DNA from: Pyropia yezoensis
Taxonomy: Eukaryota; Rhodophyta; Bangiophyceae; Bangiales; Bangiaceae
Direction: 5' to 3'
DNA length: 64,000 nucleotides
Assembly (NCBI GenBank): GCA_009829735.1
Contig: CM020618.1
Location: 42,027,030-42,091,029 of the forward strand
Within the stretch, counting starts at the first letter, position 1. Each line of letters begins with the position of its first letter. The notes under the pieces are model-generated. The model did not search any database and was not told where the DNA came from. It was given only the letters and a program-made list of their open reading frames with translations. A program made the position numbers and the translations under genes. Below, piece by piece: positions 10,193-20,458 of this stretch.

Positions 10193-13100
10193 CCGTTGGA
10201 GCTGGCCGTCCTAAGCTCACAAAGGCAGCCTCGGCCAAGTGGGTCAAGAGGACGAACCAACTCTGCCGGATACTGCGGGGACCTAAGGGAGCCCGCCCAC
10301 CTCGCGTAGGACTCCCCAAGAACGTAAACCCACGTCGGGTCATCGCGGTGCTGACGGGAGAGAACTTCCAGGCGGCTGGACGGGTGCAACTAGCCCCCGG
10401 CCGTGCCTGTTGTGCCCGTATCGTACTTGATACCGGGTCAGGAGCCTCCTTGATACGCAAGTCGCTACTACCAAAGGAAATGAAGCTCCAAAGCTGGAAG
10501 TCTAAAGCTGACCATCTGATCGACATCAATGGTGGGGTACTTCCCATCGTTGGTGCCGTGACCCTACCAACTAGGTTGGGAGCCCATGAGGTCGACGTGG
10601 CCTATGGAGTAGTCGAGAATATATCGGTACCCCTGCTTCTGGGTACCCCTTATGTTGTAACACAAAGGCCTTTGATTTGTGGCCCTGAGTATTGGGTCAA
10701 GTTGATGAATGGGGAGACCATCCCCATCCTTGGTAAGGGAAAGTCTGTGGCTCCTGTGACAGTCTCACAGTCGAAGCCTGTTTGCTCCGTGAGAGGAGGG
10801 TTCACTGCTACCCTGCGTTTAGCCCGTAAAGTCACGTTGCCCCCCAACTCGGTGGCGCACGTTGACGTTGTAACTGATTATACGGGGAACGGGTTGGTGC
10901 ACCCTCACCCCCGTCTTGCTCGCAAGCACCAAGTGCATGTTGCCCTCGGCACGATGGACTCCAAATCCGGAGTCCCGTGGAGGATCCAATTCATGAACCT
11001 GAGCTCGTCGCCCAAGTACTTCAAGTCGGGAGCCAAGTTGGGCTATATCGACCAACATGAGGGACCAGTAGTAGCGGTCACCCTCAATGCGGGCGCGAGT
11101 AGCTTCCCGAAGTCCGGAAAGGAGAAGCACCAAGCTAAGGCGGCCGCCTCTCTTCGGCCCTATGTGAACATGGAGAATGTTCCACCCAGGTTGAGAGTTC
11201 AAGTTGAACGCCTCTTGGACCAATATCACAAGTTGTGGGATGGTCAATTGGGACTCATGAGAGCCACCCCACACCGGATCGAGTTGAAACCCGGTGCACC
11301 CCCTATACGCCAACAACCGTACAGGGGAGGGCCCCGTTCCAGGGCCCTCGTTAAGGAGCAAGTCGCTCGCATGGAGGCCCTCGATGTGATCGAGGCCAGC
11401 AACGCCGAGTGGGCGAGTCCGGTGGTTATCGTCCCCAAAGTTGATGGGACATCACGGTTCTGTATCGACTACCGTCAGCTCAACGAGAGCACGGTGAAGG
11501 ACAGTTATCCCCTACCTAGGATGGACGACTGTCTGGACTCTCTGGGGGAGGCGAACGTGTTCTCTACCCTGGACTGTAACGCGGGGTACTGGCAAATTCC
11601 CATTGCCCCGGAGGACAGGCATAAAACTACCTTTACCTGTCACTGTGGTACCTACCAGTGCAAGCGACTACCGTTTGGACTGTGCAACGCGCCGGCCACT
11701 TTCCAGCGCGCTATGGACATGATTCTGGCCGGAGTACGGTGGCAGATCTGTCTCGTGTACCTAGATGATATCATTGTGTTCTCCCGAAGTCCGGAGGAGC
11801 ACATTGGCCATCTTGGCCAGGTGCTCAAGCTACTTGCTGACGCCGGTGTATCACTGAAGGCGAGTAAGTGCCACCTCTTCACTCAGGAGGTGGAATACTT
11901 GGGACATGTTGTCCGTCCGGGGCGCCTCAGTGTCAACGAGAAGAACTTGAGGGCCATCCGTAAGGCTCAGTACCCCCGGACCCAGACCCAGATGAGGAGC
12001 TTCCTCGGGATGTGTAACGTGTACCGACGCTTCACCCAGGGCTTCGCCAAGGTGGCGAAACCGTTGAATGAGTTAGTGAGCTCTGCGCTACCGAAGAACC
12101 TGCCTCCCCCAAGTCGGGTGGAGCAGGAATCCTTCGAGACTCTTCGGGACCTTCTGCTGAAGCCCCCTATCTTGGCTATTCCCAGGTTGGGAGGCCACTA
12201 CATCCTGGACGTGGACGCTAGCTACGACCAACTTGGTTGTGTGTTGCTTCAGCAGCAGCCGGACAAGGAGTACTTGCCGGTGGGATACTTCAGCAAGGGC
12301 CTGAACTCGGCGGAGAAGAACTATGGAGTCACCGAGTTGGAAGGACTCGCAGTGGTGTGGGCGGTGACGTCACTTCTTCACTACCTAGAGGGTGAGACGT
12401 TCCTCATCCGCTGTGACCACCGCGCGTTGCAGTTCATCTTCAAGACGGATCGCACGAACACACGCCTCAACACGTGGAGGGTGCGACTGGCACCCATCAA
12501 CTTTGATATTGAGTACCGACCTGGCAGGCAACATGCCCTTGCCGACGGCCTTTCTCGGGTACCTACCGAGGGGCTGGACACTAACTCAGTCGATGAGGAC
12601 ATCCCCATCGTGGGGGTAGTCACGCGGTCGGGTCAGGTGTTGGACCCCGAGGCGCCAAGGAACAAGAAGTACTTGCCCCTGTCCCTGGAAGAGGTGGTGA
12701 AGGCCCAGGCCGAGGAACCCTTCTGCAAGTCGCAGAGGGATACGCTGGATACGGTGGCGGAGACTTGGTTCTTTATCGGAGACGATGGCCTCCTCTTGAG
12801 GAGGGGGGTAATCCAGGGGACTGAACAACTCGTCGTCCCCGCATCCCTCAAGGACAGTATTATTGAGAGGGAGCATAACGCTCCCACAGGTGGACACCTG
12901 GGGTCTAGTAAACTGTACCAGACCCTGAGGACCCGGTACTACTGGCCGTCCATGGTGGTGGACATCTACAGTTGGGTGGCTGCCTGCGCAAGTTGCGCGC
13001 AGAACCGTCTGATGGAACGGCGGCCTACTACGGCTATGTTACTGTTCCCGGCCAAGGAGCCCTTTGCCGCGTTGGCAATGGACATCCTTGGGCCCCTGCC

Positions 13101-14172
13101 AGTAACCGAGGAGGGCAACCAGTACCTCCTGGTCATCTGTGATCGCTTCACGAAACTGACGCGAGCGGTCCCCCTGGCAGAGATCACGGCCATGTCGGTC
13201 GTGTCAGCCTTCCTAGATCACTGGGTTGCCGCGTATGGCATCCCGGACAGTACACTATCGGACAATGGACCGCAATTTGCGTCCGTACTGTTTCAGGGAG
13301 TGTTGGATATGTTGAGGGTTCAGGCAAACTATGCCACCCCCTACCACCCACGAACTAATGGGCAGGTGGAGCGCTTCAACAAAACTATTGTTCGCCAGCT
13401 GCGCCACTATGTGAGTGAGCACGTGAAAATGTGGGACCAATACATTTCTATTCATACGACTGCCTACAACTCGCAGGTTCACTCATCTACCGGGGAAGTA
13501 CCCCTCGCTTTTGTGACCCCCCGTCGCGTGCGGTCTATTGCCGTGCGGCGGCCGCTCCCAACTAGGGATGATGGTGGCAGGACGCCTACTCCTACTGAGA
13601 GTAAGGCGGAGTTCGCCGCTAGGCTTGAAAAACTCATCCCTTAAGTCAGGGCTGAGATGGACGAAGCGCAAAAGCGCTACAAGCGTACTTTTGACAAAGA
13701 GGTGCGCAATGCTAAGAATGTCCCCGAGCAGGGTGACTGGGTACTGGTTCACTCACACACCCCAACTGGGGGTAAGTTGGTGTTCCAGACGAAGGGGCCG
13801 TACCAGGTCCTTCGTACTGATGGGCGGCGCTTCACCATCGAAAGTGACGATGGGGTCCGCACAGAAAACGGACAGGACGTGGTCAAAGTTGCACCACCAC
13901 CTGCAGGCGACCCAGCTTGGGCGCGTGCGCTGGAAGCGTGGCGCCTGCCCTCGCTGCCTGCGGCTAAACAGGGCCCGCAGGAGTACGTGTTCGATAAGTT
14001 CATCGACCACGGATGGGATGAGGACACTAACCGCCTCATGTTGAAGGTGCGTTGGTTCGGCTTTAAGGCCAAGGATGATACGTGGGAATATGTGGAGGAC
14101 CTTCCCGCTGAGAAGGTCCGGGCATACTGTGCCCGGAATGATAAAGACCCTAAGAGCCCCCCCTCGACGTGA
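10189..14172 (+). pseudogene. pol: Pol polyprotein of family 2 element with one in-frame stop
   Basis: The frame starts at ATG 10189, overlapping the gag stop, and is open for 1151 codons to TAA at 13642-13644. It then continues in frame to TGA at 14170-14172. Protease DTGSGAS is at residues 81-87 and RT YLDD starts at residue 524. RNase H follows (DVDASYDQLG). The integrase has an HHCC finger (CASCAQNR), MDILGPLP, LSDNGPQF and NGQVERFN. The part after the stop holds the chromodomain-like segment KVRWFGFKAKDDTWE. The stop separates that targeting domain from the enzymes, so the copy is probably no longer autonomous, although the catalytic part could still be made. Confidence 0.93.
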
Positions 14173-14283
14173 GGGAAGGCCGAGTGACAGTGCCAAGAGA
14201 GTGCTTCAAGTCGAAGTGGTACGCAGAGTGGCTTGTAACTACAGCCCGAACCCTCACACTCTCACAACGAAGGCAGCTGCCAA

Positions 14284-16227
14284 CTAGGCACGCTTGCTAG
14301 ACTCTCCAACCCCACGGCCCTCGCCCTCACGTGGAGGCGAGCGGCGCGACCCACGCCGATAACGTTCCCCACCAGTCGGAGGGGCCGGCGGCTCCAAGCC
14401 GGAACCGTCGCGCCCCTCACGGTCGCGCAAGTGGCGACGACCGCGGCTACCCTTCTGCTTGGTCTTTCGCGCAAGTTGGCGACGCAGACGCCGGACCGAC
14501 TCCGACTCTGACGGGGTAGAGGACTCCGAGACGGAGTAAGACAACTCGTCTTCCGACACGGAGGGAGAGCGCCGCGAGCGTCGGCGACGACGGCGAGGAG
14601 GCGAGTATGCCCGGCTCGCCCGACGTTTGCCACGCCCAAGTGGGGCTGGCTGGGGCACAATAGACCCGATGCGAGCCAACTTGGCCGACATAAACCCCGC
14701 CACCGACTCGCAACTCGCGGTCGCCACCGCAGTACGAACGCGCTCCTCAAGTTGAGGAGTCTCGGAAACTTGAAGAGTTGCGGTCGACGCGGCCAACCAA
14801 GAAATGGTGCGCACCAACGTGGTGATCATCATGTCTGAGGTCAGAGGCGTGGGCGGTAACACCAACTTGGGATAAACCGTCAGAAGAGTGGCCCCCAAGT
14901 TGGGGGACACCGGGGTGGACGACTCAACGGCCACGCTTATCGGGATGTCCCCGTTCGGCTGGTAGGGGACAGGAGGAAGCGGAGGGGCACGCCCAGGTGG
15001 CAGTGCCCGAGTGTAACTGCGACCCCTACTCGGGGCCCCCGCAGTGAGTTGAGTCATATAGTCATCGTGAGAGGGCACAGCCATCACGATGGCCTTGTCC
15101 GGGGGCGGCGCAGTGTGGCGATCCACCCCCGGGGCATACGGGTAGTCCCCGATGCCCAGCCCCTCTCGAAGTACCACACGGCCGTCTTGAAGTTCACGAC
15201 CGACCCAGACGAACTGGCGGAGTGCGCCATCGTCCTTGGGCCCGCGGGTGGAGCGGCGCAACTTGTATTCAATGCTCTCCCACTCAATGAACTTATGGAG
15301 ACGGAGCATCTCCTCAAGTAGAGTGAGTTGTCCTGATGAGCACCCCTCAGCAACTAGCTGCGGGGTGAGCTGCTCCAAACCTTGGATAAGCCGAGGGGGA
15401 AGATGCCAGAGCATCCCCCGCCGCTGGACACAAGACACCCAGGTCAACATGACCTCGAGGAGCGACTGGGTTGCCAACATGGCAAACACCAGGTGATCCG
15501 GGCTAGCCGTCAACATGACGGAGCCGAAGCGGTCGAGCAACCGTGGTAGCAACGCCGGAACCCCGTAGGGGACCTCAACCTGAGGCCACCACTCGGGCTT
15601 CTTGGGATAGTACTGCTCCTTGCTAGCAGCGGACTGCTGCGGAAACTCAAGTTGAGCCGAGGTCACCAAGTAGGGACCTCGCCGGAAGTCCTTCTCCATC
15701 CGCACATCAAAGTGATGAGTGCGCGGATCGACCTCGTGAAGGTACGGGGGACGGGTTGTCACCGCGTCCCAAGTAAAGGTCGGCACGTCGCCGGGGCCCG
15801 GGGTAGTTACCCCGCGGTCCACCATGGCCTTGGCCCGCTGCACGTCTTCGACTTCGTCATCGTCCAGGAAGGCAATCTGGTCCGTCCCGAAGCCGGCAGG
15901 GAACCCGACCCTACGGGGATACCTCTCCCGTAGGCGGTCCCATACCCGACTCATCGCTGTGCCAAGTCGGCCACAGCGGAGAACAGTCAACCCCTCCTCA
16001 TAAAGAGGCCAAGCGTGGTAAAACCACCGCCCCAAGGCCTCACGTGGGATGACGCGGCCCGCTTCCGGGGGAGATCCCGCCGCCAACCCAAAGCCGGGTG
16101 ACGCGGGAGTCCCATCCCCCGGAGCATCCGCGGAGCCCGCGCCGGAAGTGCCGGCGGGCGCTACACCGTAGGAGGCGTCCTCCATATGTTCATCAAGAGA
16201 GTCAGTCTCCACCCCCGGGGTCACCAT
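14284..16227 (-). CDS. Antisense ORF of family 2 element, 647 residues, unknown function
   Basis: One open minus-strand frame fills most of the space between pol and the 3' LTR. Its ATG at 16227 is followed by an acidic, Gly/Pro-rich N-terminus, then a central helical region with many Trp, Tyr and Leu, a Pro-rich linker, a second short helical domain (near SDMMITTLVRTISWLAAS), and an Arg/Ser-rich tail resembling an RS domain. Local matches to the antisense frame of family 1 occur in the same order, for example YYPKKPEWWPQVEVPYGV here against YYPKVIPQQQEVEIPVGF. It remains open although gag and pol of the same copy are broken, possibly by chance in GC-rich DNA or through selection. Confidence 0.7.
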   Translation of the reverse strand: MVTPGVETDSLDEHMEDASYGVAPAGTSGAGSADAPGDGTPASPGFGLAAGSPPEAGRVIPREALGRWFYHAWPLYEEGLTVLRCGRLGTAMSRVWDRLRERYPRRVGFPAGFGTDQIAFLDDDEVEDVQRAKAMVDRGVTTPGPGDVPTFTWDAVTTRPPYLHEVDPRTHHFDVRMEKDFRRGPYLVTSAQLEFPQQSAASKEQYYPKKPEWWPQVEVPYGVPALLPRLLDRFGSVMLTASPDHLVFAMLATQSLLEVMLTWVSCVQRRGMLWHLPPRLIQGLEQLTPQLVAEGCSSGQLTLLEEMLRLHKFIEWESIEYKLRRSTRGPKDDGALRQFVWVGRELQDGRVVLREGLGIGDYPYAPGVDRHTAPPPDKAIVMAVPSHDDYMTQLTAGAPSRGRSYTRALPPGRAPPLPPVPYQPNGDIPISVAVESSTPVSPNLGATLLTVYPKLVLPPTPLTSDMMITTLVRTISWLAASTATLQVSETPQLEERVRTAVATASCESVAGFMSAKLARIGSIVPQPAPLGRGKRRASRAYSPPRRRRRRSRRSPSVSEDELSYSVSESSTPSESESVRRLRRQLARKTKQKGSRGRRHLRDREGRDGSGLEPPAPPTGGERYRRGSRRSPPREGEGRGVGESSKRA

Positions 16228-16562
16228 GGCTCTCCCAAGTTAGGGAGAGACGCCCTGGCTGCAGCTGCACGAGACCCGCCTCGAGTTGAGGGGGGCTCGG
16301 ATCGTGGGTATACGGGTGGCCTCCCCAGCGTGGGGCGGCCCAGGGAATGGTCAGGGGGATGTGTTGGTGGTGGTGAGGTGAGAACCGGGGAGAGCAAGCT
16401 GCCGAGTGGGCAAGCTTGAGGAGAGGGGCGGTCAACGCGACCGCCTCCACGTCCACGTTACGTACCCTGGGGGACAGCAAGTCGCGCCCCCAACGCCGAG
16501 ACGTCCGTTTACACGCCCCCTCGCAGGGCCGACCGGGTCGGTCGGAACTGAGGAGAGGGGAG
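16228..16562 (+). other. Element 2 region before 3' LTR, with polypurine tract
   Basis: No gene is seen here. The last 13 bases, GAGGAGAGGGGAG at 16550-16562, directly abut the 3' LTR and are the polypurine tract. The rest would be the promoter and 5' leader region of the antisense frame, if it is transcribed. Confidence 0.6.
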
Positions 16563-17032
16563 TGTGGCAGTATTGACCCCCAGGTAGGGGGGCAACACGT
16601 GCCATGCACGGGGCGGCAGGCCACTAGCCTGACCCGTTCCTCCCCCTGCTTTTGGGTCCATATTCCTTAAGTTTGGGATAGTTAGCTTAGTAGTAAATCC
16701 AACTTGGATTTGAGGGTTTTCTGCATTTATCGTCTTGAACTTTCGTGTGGCCCGGTGGGCAGGTGCTGGGGTGGGAGATTCTGAGTGGCGAGATTCTGAG
16801 AGGACCCTGGGGGGATAAGGGGAGGGACAGCGGGGCTTGGCCTTGCTTCCCCGTCCCGACCAAGAAACTGTTGGCCCACACACTATCTTTTTGTTTGTCA
16901 GTTGGGGGATTGCCCCACGACAGGGATAGAGTGTTTTGCGACTTGCACTTCTTCTGGTTCTCCCGAGACGGGAGGCAGCCCTTGCGCACCGCCCCAACTT
17001 GGGTGCCGTTTGTGCGAGTGGTTTTTGCCACA
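16563..17032 (+). repeat. 3' LTR of family 2 element
   Basis: It starts TGTGGCAGTATTG and ends TTTTTGCCACA, followed by TCCCA. It differs from the 5' LTR in about 20 scattered positions. Confidence 0.95.
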
Positions 17033-17037
17033 TCCCA

Positions 17038-18889
17038 AAGCCCAAGTGGCTATTTTGGCTTTGAGAGCCATTGCAAATGCTCAGAGTCGACCGCTACGAT
17101 CGTCTCCCCCGCCCCCGCCCCCGCTTCCCGCAAGATCTTGCCCCCGCCGGCCTGGCAGGCATGGCCGGAAGAGGCTGCCGACGCGCACCGCTTTGCCCGC
17201 CGGGGTCACCACCCGCACCTCGGCCAGCGCCGCCCAGTCGACCGCAACGTTGAGGCGGGCGGCGGCGACGGCGGGGGTGGCGACGGCAGCCGGCGGGGGG
17301 CGGTGGCCGTGGGGGTAGTGGGTGCCCGAGGGGGCGGGGGCGGTTGAAGCCTTGACGATGGACGGCGGCGGGTGGGTGGGTATGGTGGAGGAGGTGGGGG
17401 TGGAGATGGTGATGGTGGTGGTGGTGGGCGACTGGGGGGGGAGCGCCACGGGGAACACCCCGCCAGGCAGGGGCGGAGACGGTGCCATGGGCATTGATGT
17501 GGGCGGAAGCGGTTCCGGGGGTGCGCGATGGCCGGCGGGTGGGGGAAGAGGGTGGGAAGGGGGGCAGGGGAAGCGGCAGGATGGGTGAGCAGACCAGGGC
17601 GGGGGGGTGGGATGGAGATGGAAGTGAGGGCAACGGCCACCGGTGGTTTGGGGTGGGTGGGTGGGGGGGGACGCAGATGTGCGCGCGGTGCGAGGAGGCG
17701 GGGACAAGGACGGCGCTCGCTGTGCGACGCGCGGTCCTGCAAGGGGGCGAGGGGCGGGGGAGGTGGGAAGGGATGATGACGGGAGCCGCACCGCCACCGC
17801 CTCGTCCGCCGCGCAGCGACCGGCGAGGGGCGCAGGAAGGGTAGGTGGCACGCTGCCGCCGACGGTGGGCAAGGCGGCGTGGGGGAGGGGGGGGGGGGGG
17901 GGGAAGAGGGCGGGGGGGATGGGCACGACGCGCGGTCGAGATGGCAGGCAGCCGGTGGATGATGATGCGGCGGCTGGGGGGCCCAACAGCGGGAGTGCCG
18001 GCGCGGCTGCGTCGATAGCCGCGGCGTGTGGGGGCGAGGAGGCCCGCCGCCTCGGCCTTGGGGTGGTCTGCCCACAGTCGCCGCCGCTGCCGCTGTGCAC
18101 CGAGGCGGGGGGGGGTGTTGCAGAGTTGGCCCCACGCAGGGGCCTTGTATTTGGAAAAAGAGGTCCCACATCGGTTCTGGAAGGAAAAAGATATGGGGGG
18201 GGGTGGGGGGGAGATGTGGGGGGCAGCTGGATTCGGGGGTGCCAAACAGAGGGTTTTTCGTTGAGTATGGGAAACTAACTATGCTAGCAAACTACGACAA
18301 GCGGAAGAAGGCATACGAGAAGAGGGGCGCCCGACCAGGAAGCGCACACGTCAGTGCGGGGAGCAGCGGGTTGCGGCGCGAGGAACGGGACGCTGCCCAC
18401 CGCTGGGGCCGGTGGGAGCGACCCGGGCAGGCGGTTGATAAGTCGCCCAGGGCTGCCCAGCTGCTGCCCGGCGAGTGCACCCCGGCCAGCCGCCGCGTGC
18501 GCCTGTCGTCGCCCGGCGCCCAGGCGTCGCGCGGCAGCAGCTGCGAGGGCGAAGCGGCCCATGCGTGGACCGCCGCTTCGGCACCTTCAGGGGCCGAGCG
18601 CCCCCCTCCCCCCCGCCCACCCACCTCGCACCCACGAGGGGGGCGGCAAGGGGGGATGGGGAGGGGGGGGGGGGGGGGCCCGGCGCCGCTGGGACGAGGT
18701 GGTACCGGGGGAAAGGGGGGAGTGGGGTAGCGTCGACGCGTCCGCCGCTTGGCCAACCCCGGCGGCACCCGCCGGGCCGGCCCCTTGAAACCGCCGCCTC
18801 GGGTCACGGTCGGGCCCAGTTGCGGGATCCTCCGCAGGTGGCGGGAAAGAGGGGTCACAGCTGGAGTCGGGGGTGCCATTCAGAAGAAA
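17038..18889. other. GC-rich low-complexity DNA without a supportable gene
   Basis: The first 60 bases are ordinary and contain AAAGCCC and GGCTTTG motifs. The rest is dominated by runs of G on the plus strand (for example around 17884-17905, 18187-18215 and 18660-18680) and CCG repeats. Several frames are open for 300 or more codons on both strands, but the products are Pro/Arg/Ala low complexity, as expected from composition alone. Confidence 0.6.
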
Positions 18890-18907
18890 GATGACCGCCC
18901 GCTGCTG

Positions 18908-20458
18908 CTATTTTACAAGCACCGTGCGGGGCAGGTAGCGGGAGAAGAGCGCCCTTGCCGCGGGCGTGTCGTCGAGCTGTGCGTCGATGTAGTGCTTGAA
19001 GGCGGTCTTGACCGGCGCCAAGCCCATGAGCTGTGTGGTAAAAACCACTCGGACACGCGACACCCGAGTTGGGGCGGTGTACAAGGGCTGCCTCCCGTAT
19101 CGGGGGAACCGGAAGAAGTGCAAGTCGCACACACTCTATCCCTGTTGTGGGGCAATCCCTCCACTGACAAACAAGAAGATGGTGTGTGGGCCAACAGTTT
19201 CTTGGTCGGGACGGGGAAGCAAGGCCAAGCCCCGCTGTCCCTCCCCTTATCCCCCCAGGGTCCCCTCAGAATCTCGCCACTCAGAATCTCCCACCCCAGC
19301 ACCTGCCCACCGGGCCACACGAAAATTCAAGACGATAAATGCAGAAAACCCTCAAATCCAAGTTGGATTTACTACTAAGCTAACTATCCCAAACTTAAGG
19401 AATATGGACCCAAATGCAGGAGGAGGAACGGGTCAGGCTAGTGGCCTGCCGCCCCGTGCATGGCACGTGTTGCCCCCCTATCTGGGGGTCAATACTGCCA
19501 CAAGATTGATGATGAGAGCGGGCGACAGCCCGACGGCGTGGGCGGCGCTGGCGGCCCCCGCCCGCAGCGAGTGGCCTATCCACTTCGTGCCAGGTGCGGG
19601 TTGGTAGGACATGCCCGTCAGGTGCTTGCGCAGCCACACCGTCACGATCTTGGTGGGCAAAGGAAGAAAGGCCGCGCGCCCAGGCGGGGCAAACAGGTGT
19701 GCCCCAGCTGGACGACCGGCGTGAAAGTGGCGCAGCCATAGACGGCGAACGAGGCGGAGGGGCTCGTCTGCCGCCTAGCCGCCGTGCCCGAAAGGGATGC
19801 GGAAGGCCAACCGCGTGCCCGCCTTCAAGATGCCCATCTTGTACAGCGGCACTTGCACGCAGAGGCCGTCCTCCAGCACAGTGACGTCCTTGGCCCGGAC
19901 GTTTGCCGCCGCCTCCGGCCGGTTGCACATGACGAAGCCCAACACGAGGCCCGCGCACTCCCGCTCGGTCGCCGCGTCAGACGCGCTCAGGCCCTTGCGG
20001 GCGATGGCCAGTACCACCTCAGCTGGCAGCGGCGCTCGTACCTACGGCAGGGCGCCGGCCGCCTCGACGTGCAGTCGTCGGAAGCCCACCTTGGCGTCCG
20101 CCACCACCGGATCGTCAGTGGGATAAGGTAGGCCGGCCACTCGGTGGACGGCGCAGATGGCGGCCAGGTAGTTGTTCACCGTCTCGGGCTTGACTGTGCC
20201 GGCGGCCAGGTAAGTGCCCATGTAGCGGACGACCGTCTCAGGTGCCGCGGGCAGCGAGCGAAGGCCCCTGCGGCAGCAGAAGTCCACTAAAGCCTCCCAC
20301 GAGCTCACGTAGCGCTGCATTGTCGTATGCTGGTACTTGGCCGCGACTAGGCGGCGTGCCTCCGGGGCACCCTCACCGTGGCCGTAGCGGCGTTGAAGCA
20401 GGCCGTCTACGAGGCCGCGCCATCGTTCTAGGCGGGGCACCGGGTTGCGGGTCCTCAC
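18908..20458 (-). pseudogene. DIRS tyrosine recombinase, interrupted by two TAG codons and a solo LTR
   Basis: Reading starts at ATG 20458. The N-terminal part (about 138 codons) is a SAM-like core-binding domain (KYQHTTMQRYVSSWEALVDF). TAG codons stand at 20042-20044 and 19775-19777, yet the frame stays the same and the translation stays coherent. The catalytic part keeps the H-x-x-R box as GHSLRAG (near 19530-19560) and, after the LTR, a KHYIDA segment likely to carry the catalytic tyrosine. Removing the LTR and one target duplication joins both sides in frame (ATC ATC AAT CTC ATG). The enzyme would have integrated the circular cDNA of the element. With the insertion it is dead. Confidence 0.85.
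19034..19502 (-). repeat. Solo LTR of family 2 inside the DIRS recombinase
   Basis: The 469 bp segment is the reverse complement of the family 2 LTR, from TGTGGTA on the left to TGCCACA on the right, and no internal element sequence is attached. On the minus strand it is preceded by AATCT and followed by CAGCT, which agree at three of five positions, so the target duplication has decayed. It arose from a full insertion by recombination between its LTRs. Confidence 0.9.

Larger units (their letters stand above)
7658..17032 (+). mobile_element. Ty3/gypsy chromovirus, family 2, full length but decayed
   Basis: The element is 9.4 kb with LTRs of 469 and 470 bp, flanked by TCCCA on both sides (7653-7657 and 17033-17037). 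Order: 5' LTR, primer site, gag, pol, a long minus-strand frame, polypurine tract, 3' LTR. The two LTRs differ at roughly 20 positions by eye (about 4%), so it is clearly older than element A. Gag has one stop and two frameshifts, and pol has one stop. Gag, Pol and the antisense protein are all recognisably related to those of family 1, but the LTRs are not, apart from termini of the TGT..ACA type. Confidence 0.96.

Noticed and set aside
18165..18176. GTCCCACATCG, identical to the upstream element of plant U-snRNA promoters
   Set aside because: No TATA box at the right spacing and no recognisable snRNA follows, so a chance match is more likely.
17081..18245. Overlapping minus-strand frames of 320-380 codons
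   Set aside because: Three frames are open at once and all give Pro/Arg/His-rich low complexity; this is expected from extreme GC content and shows no domain.
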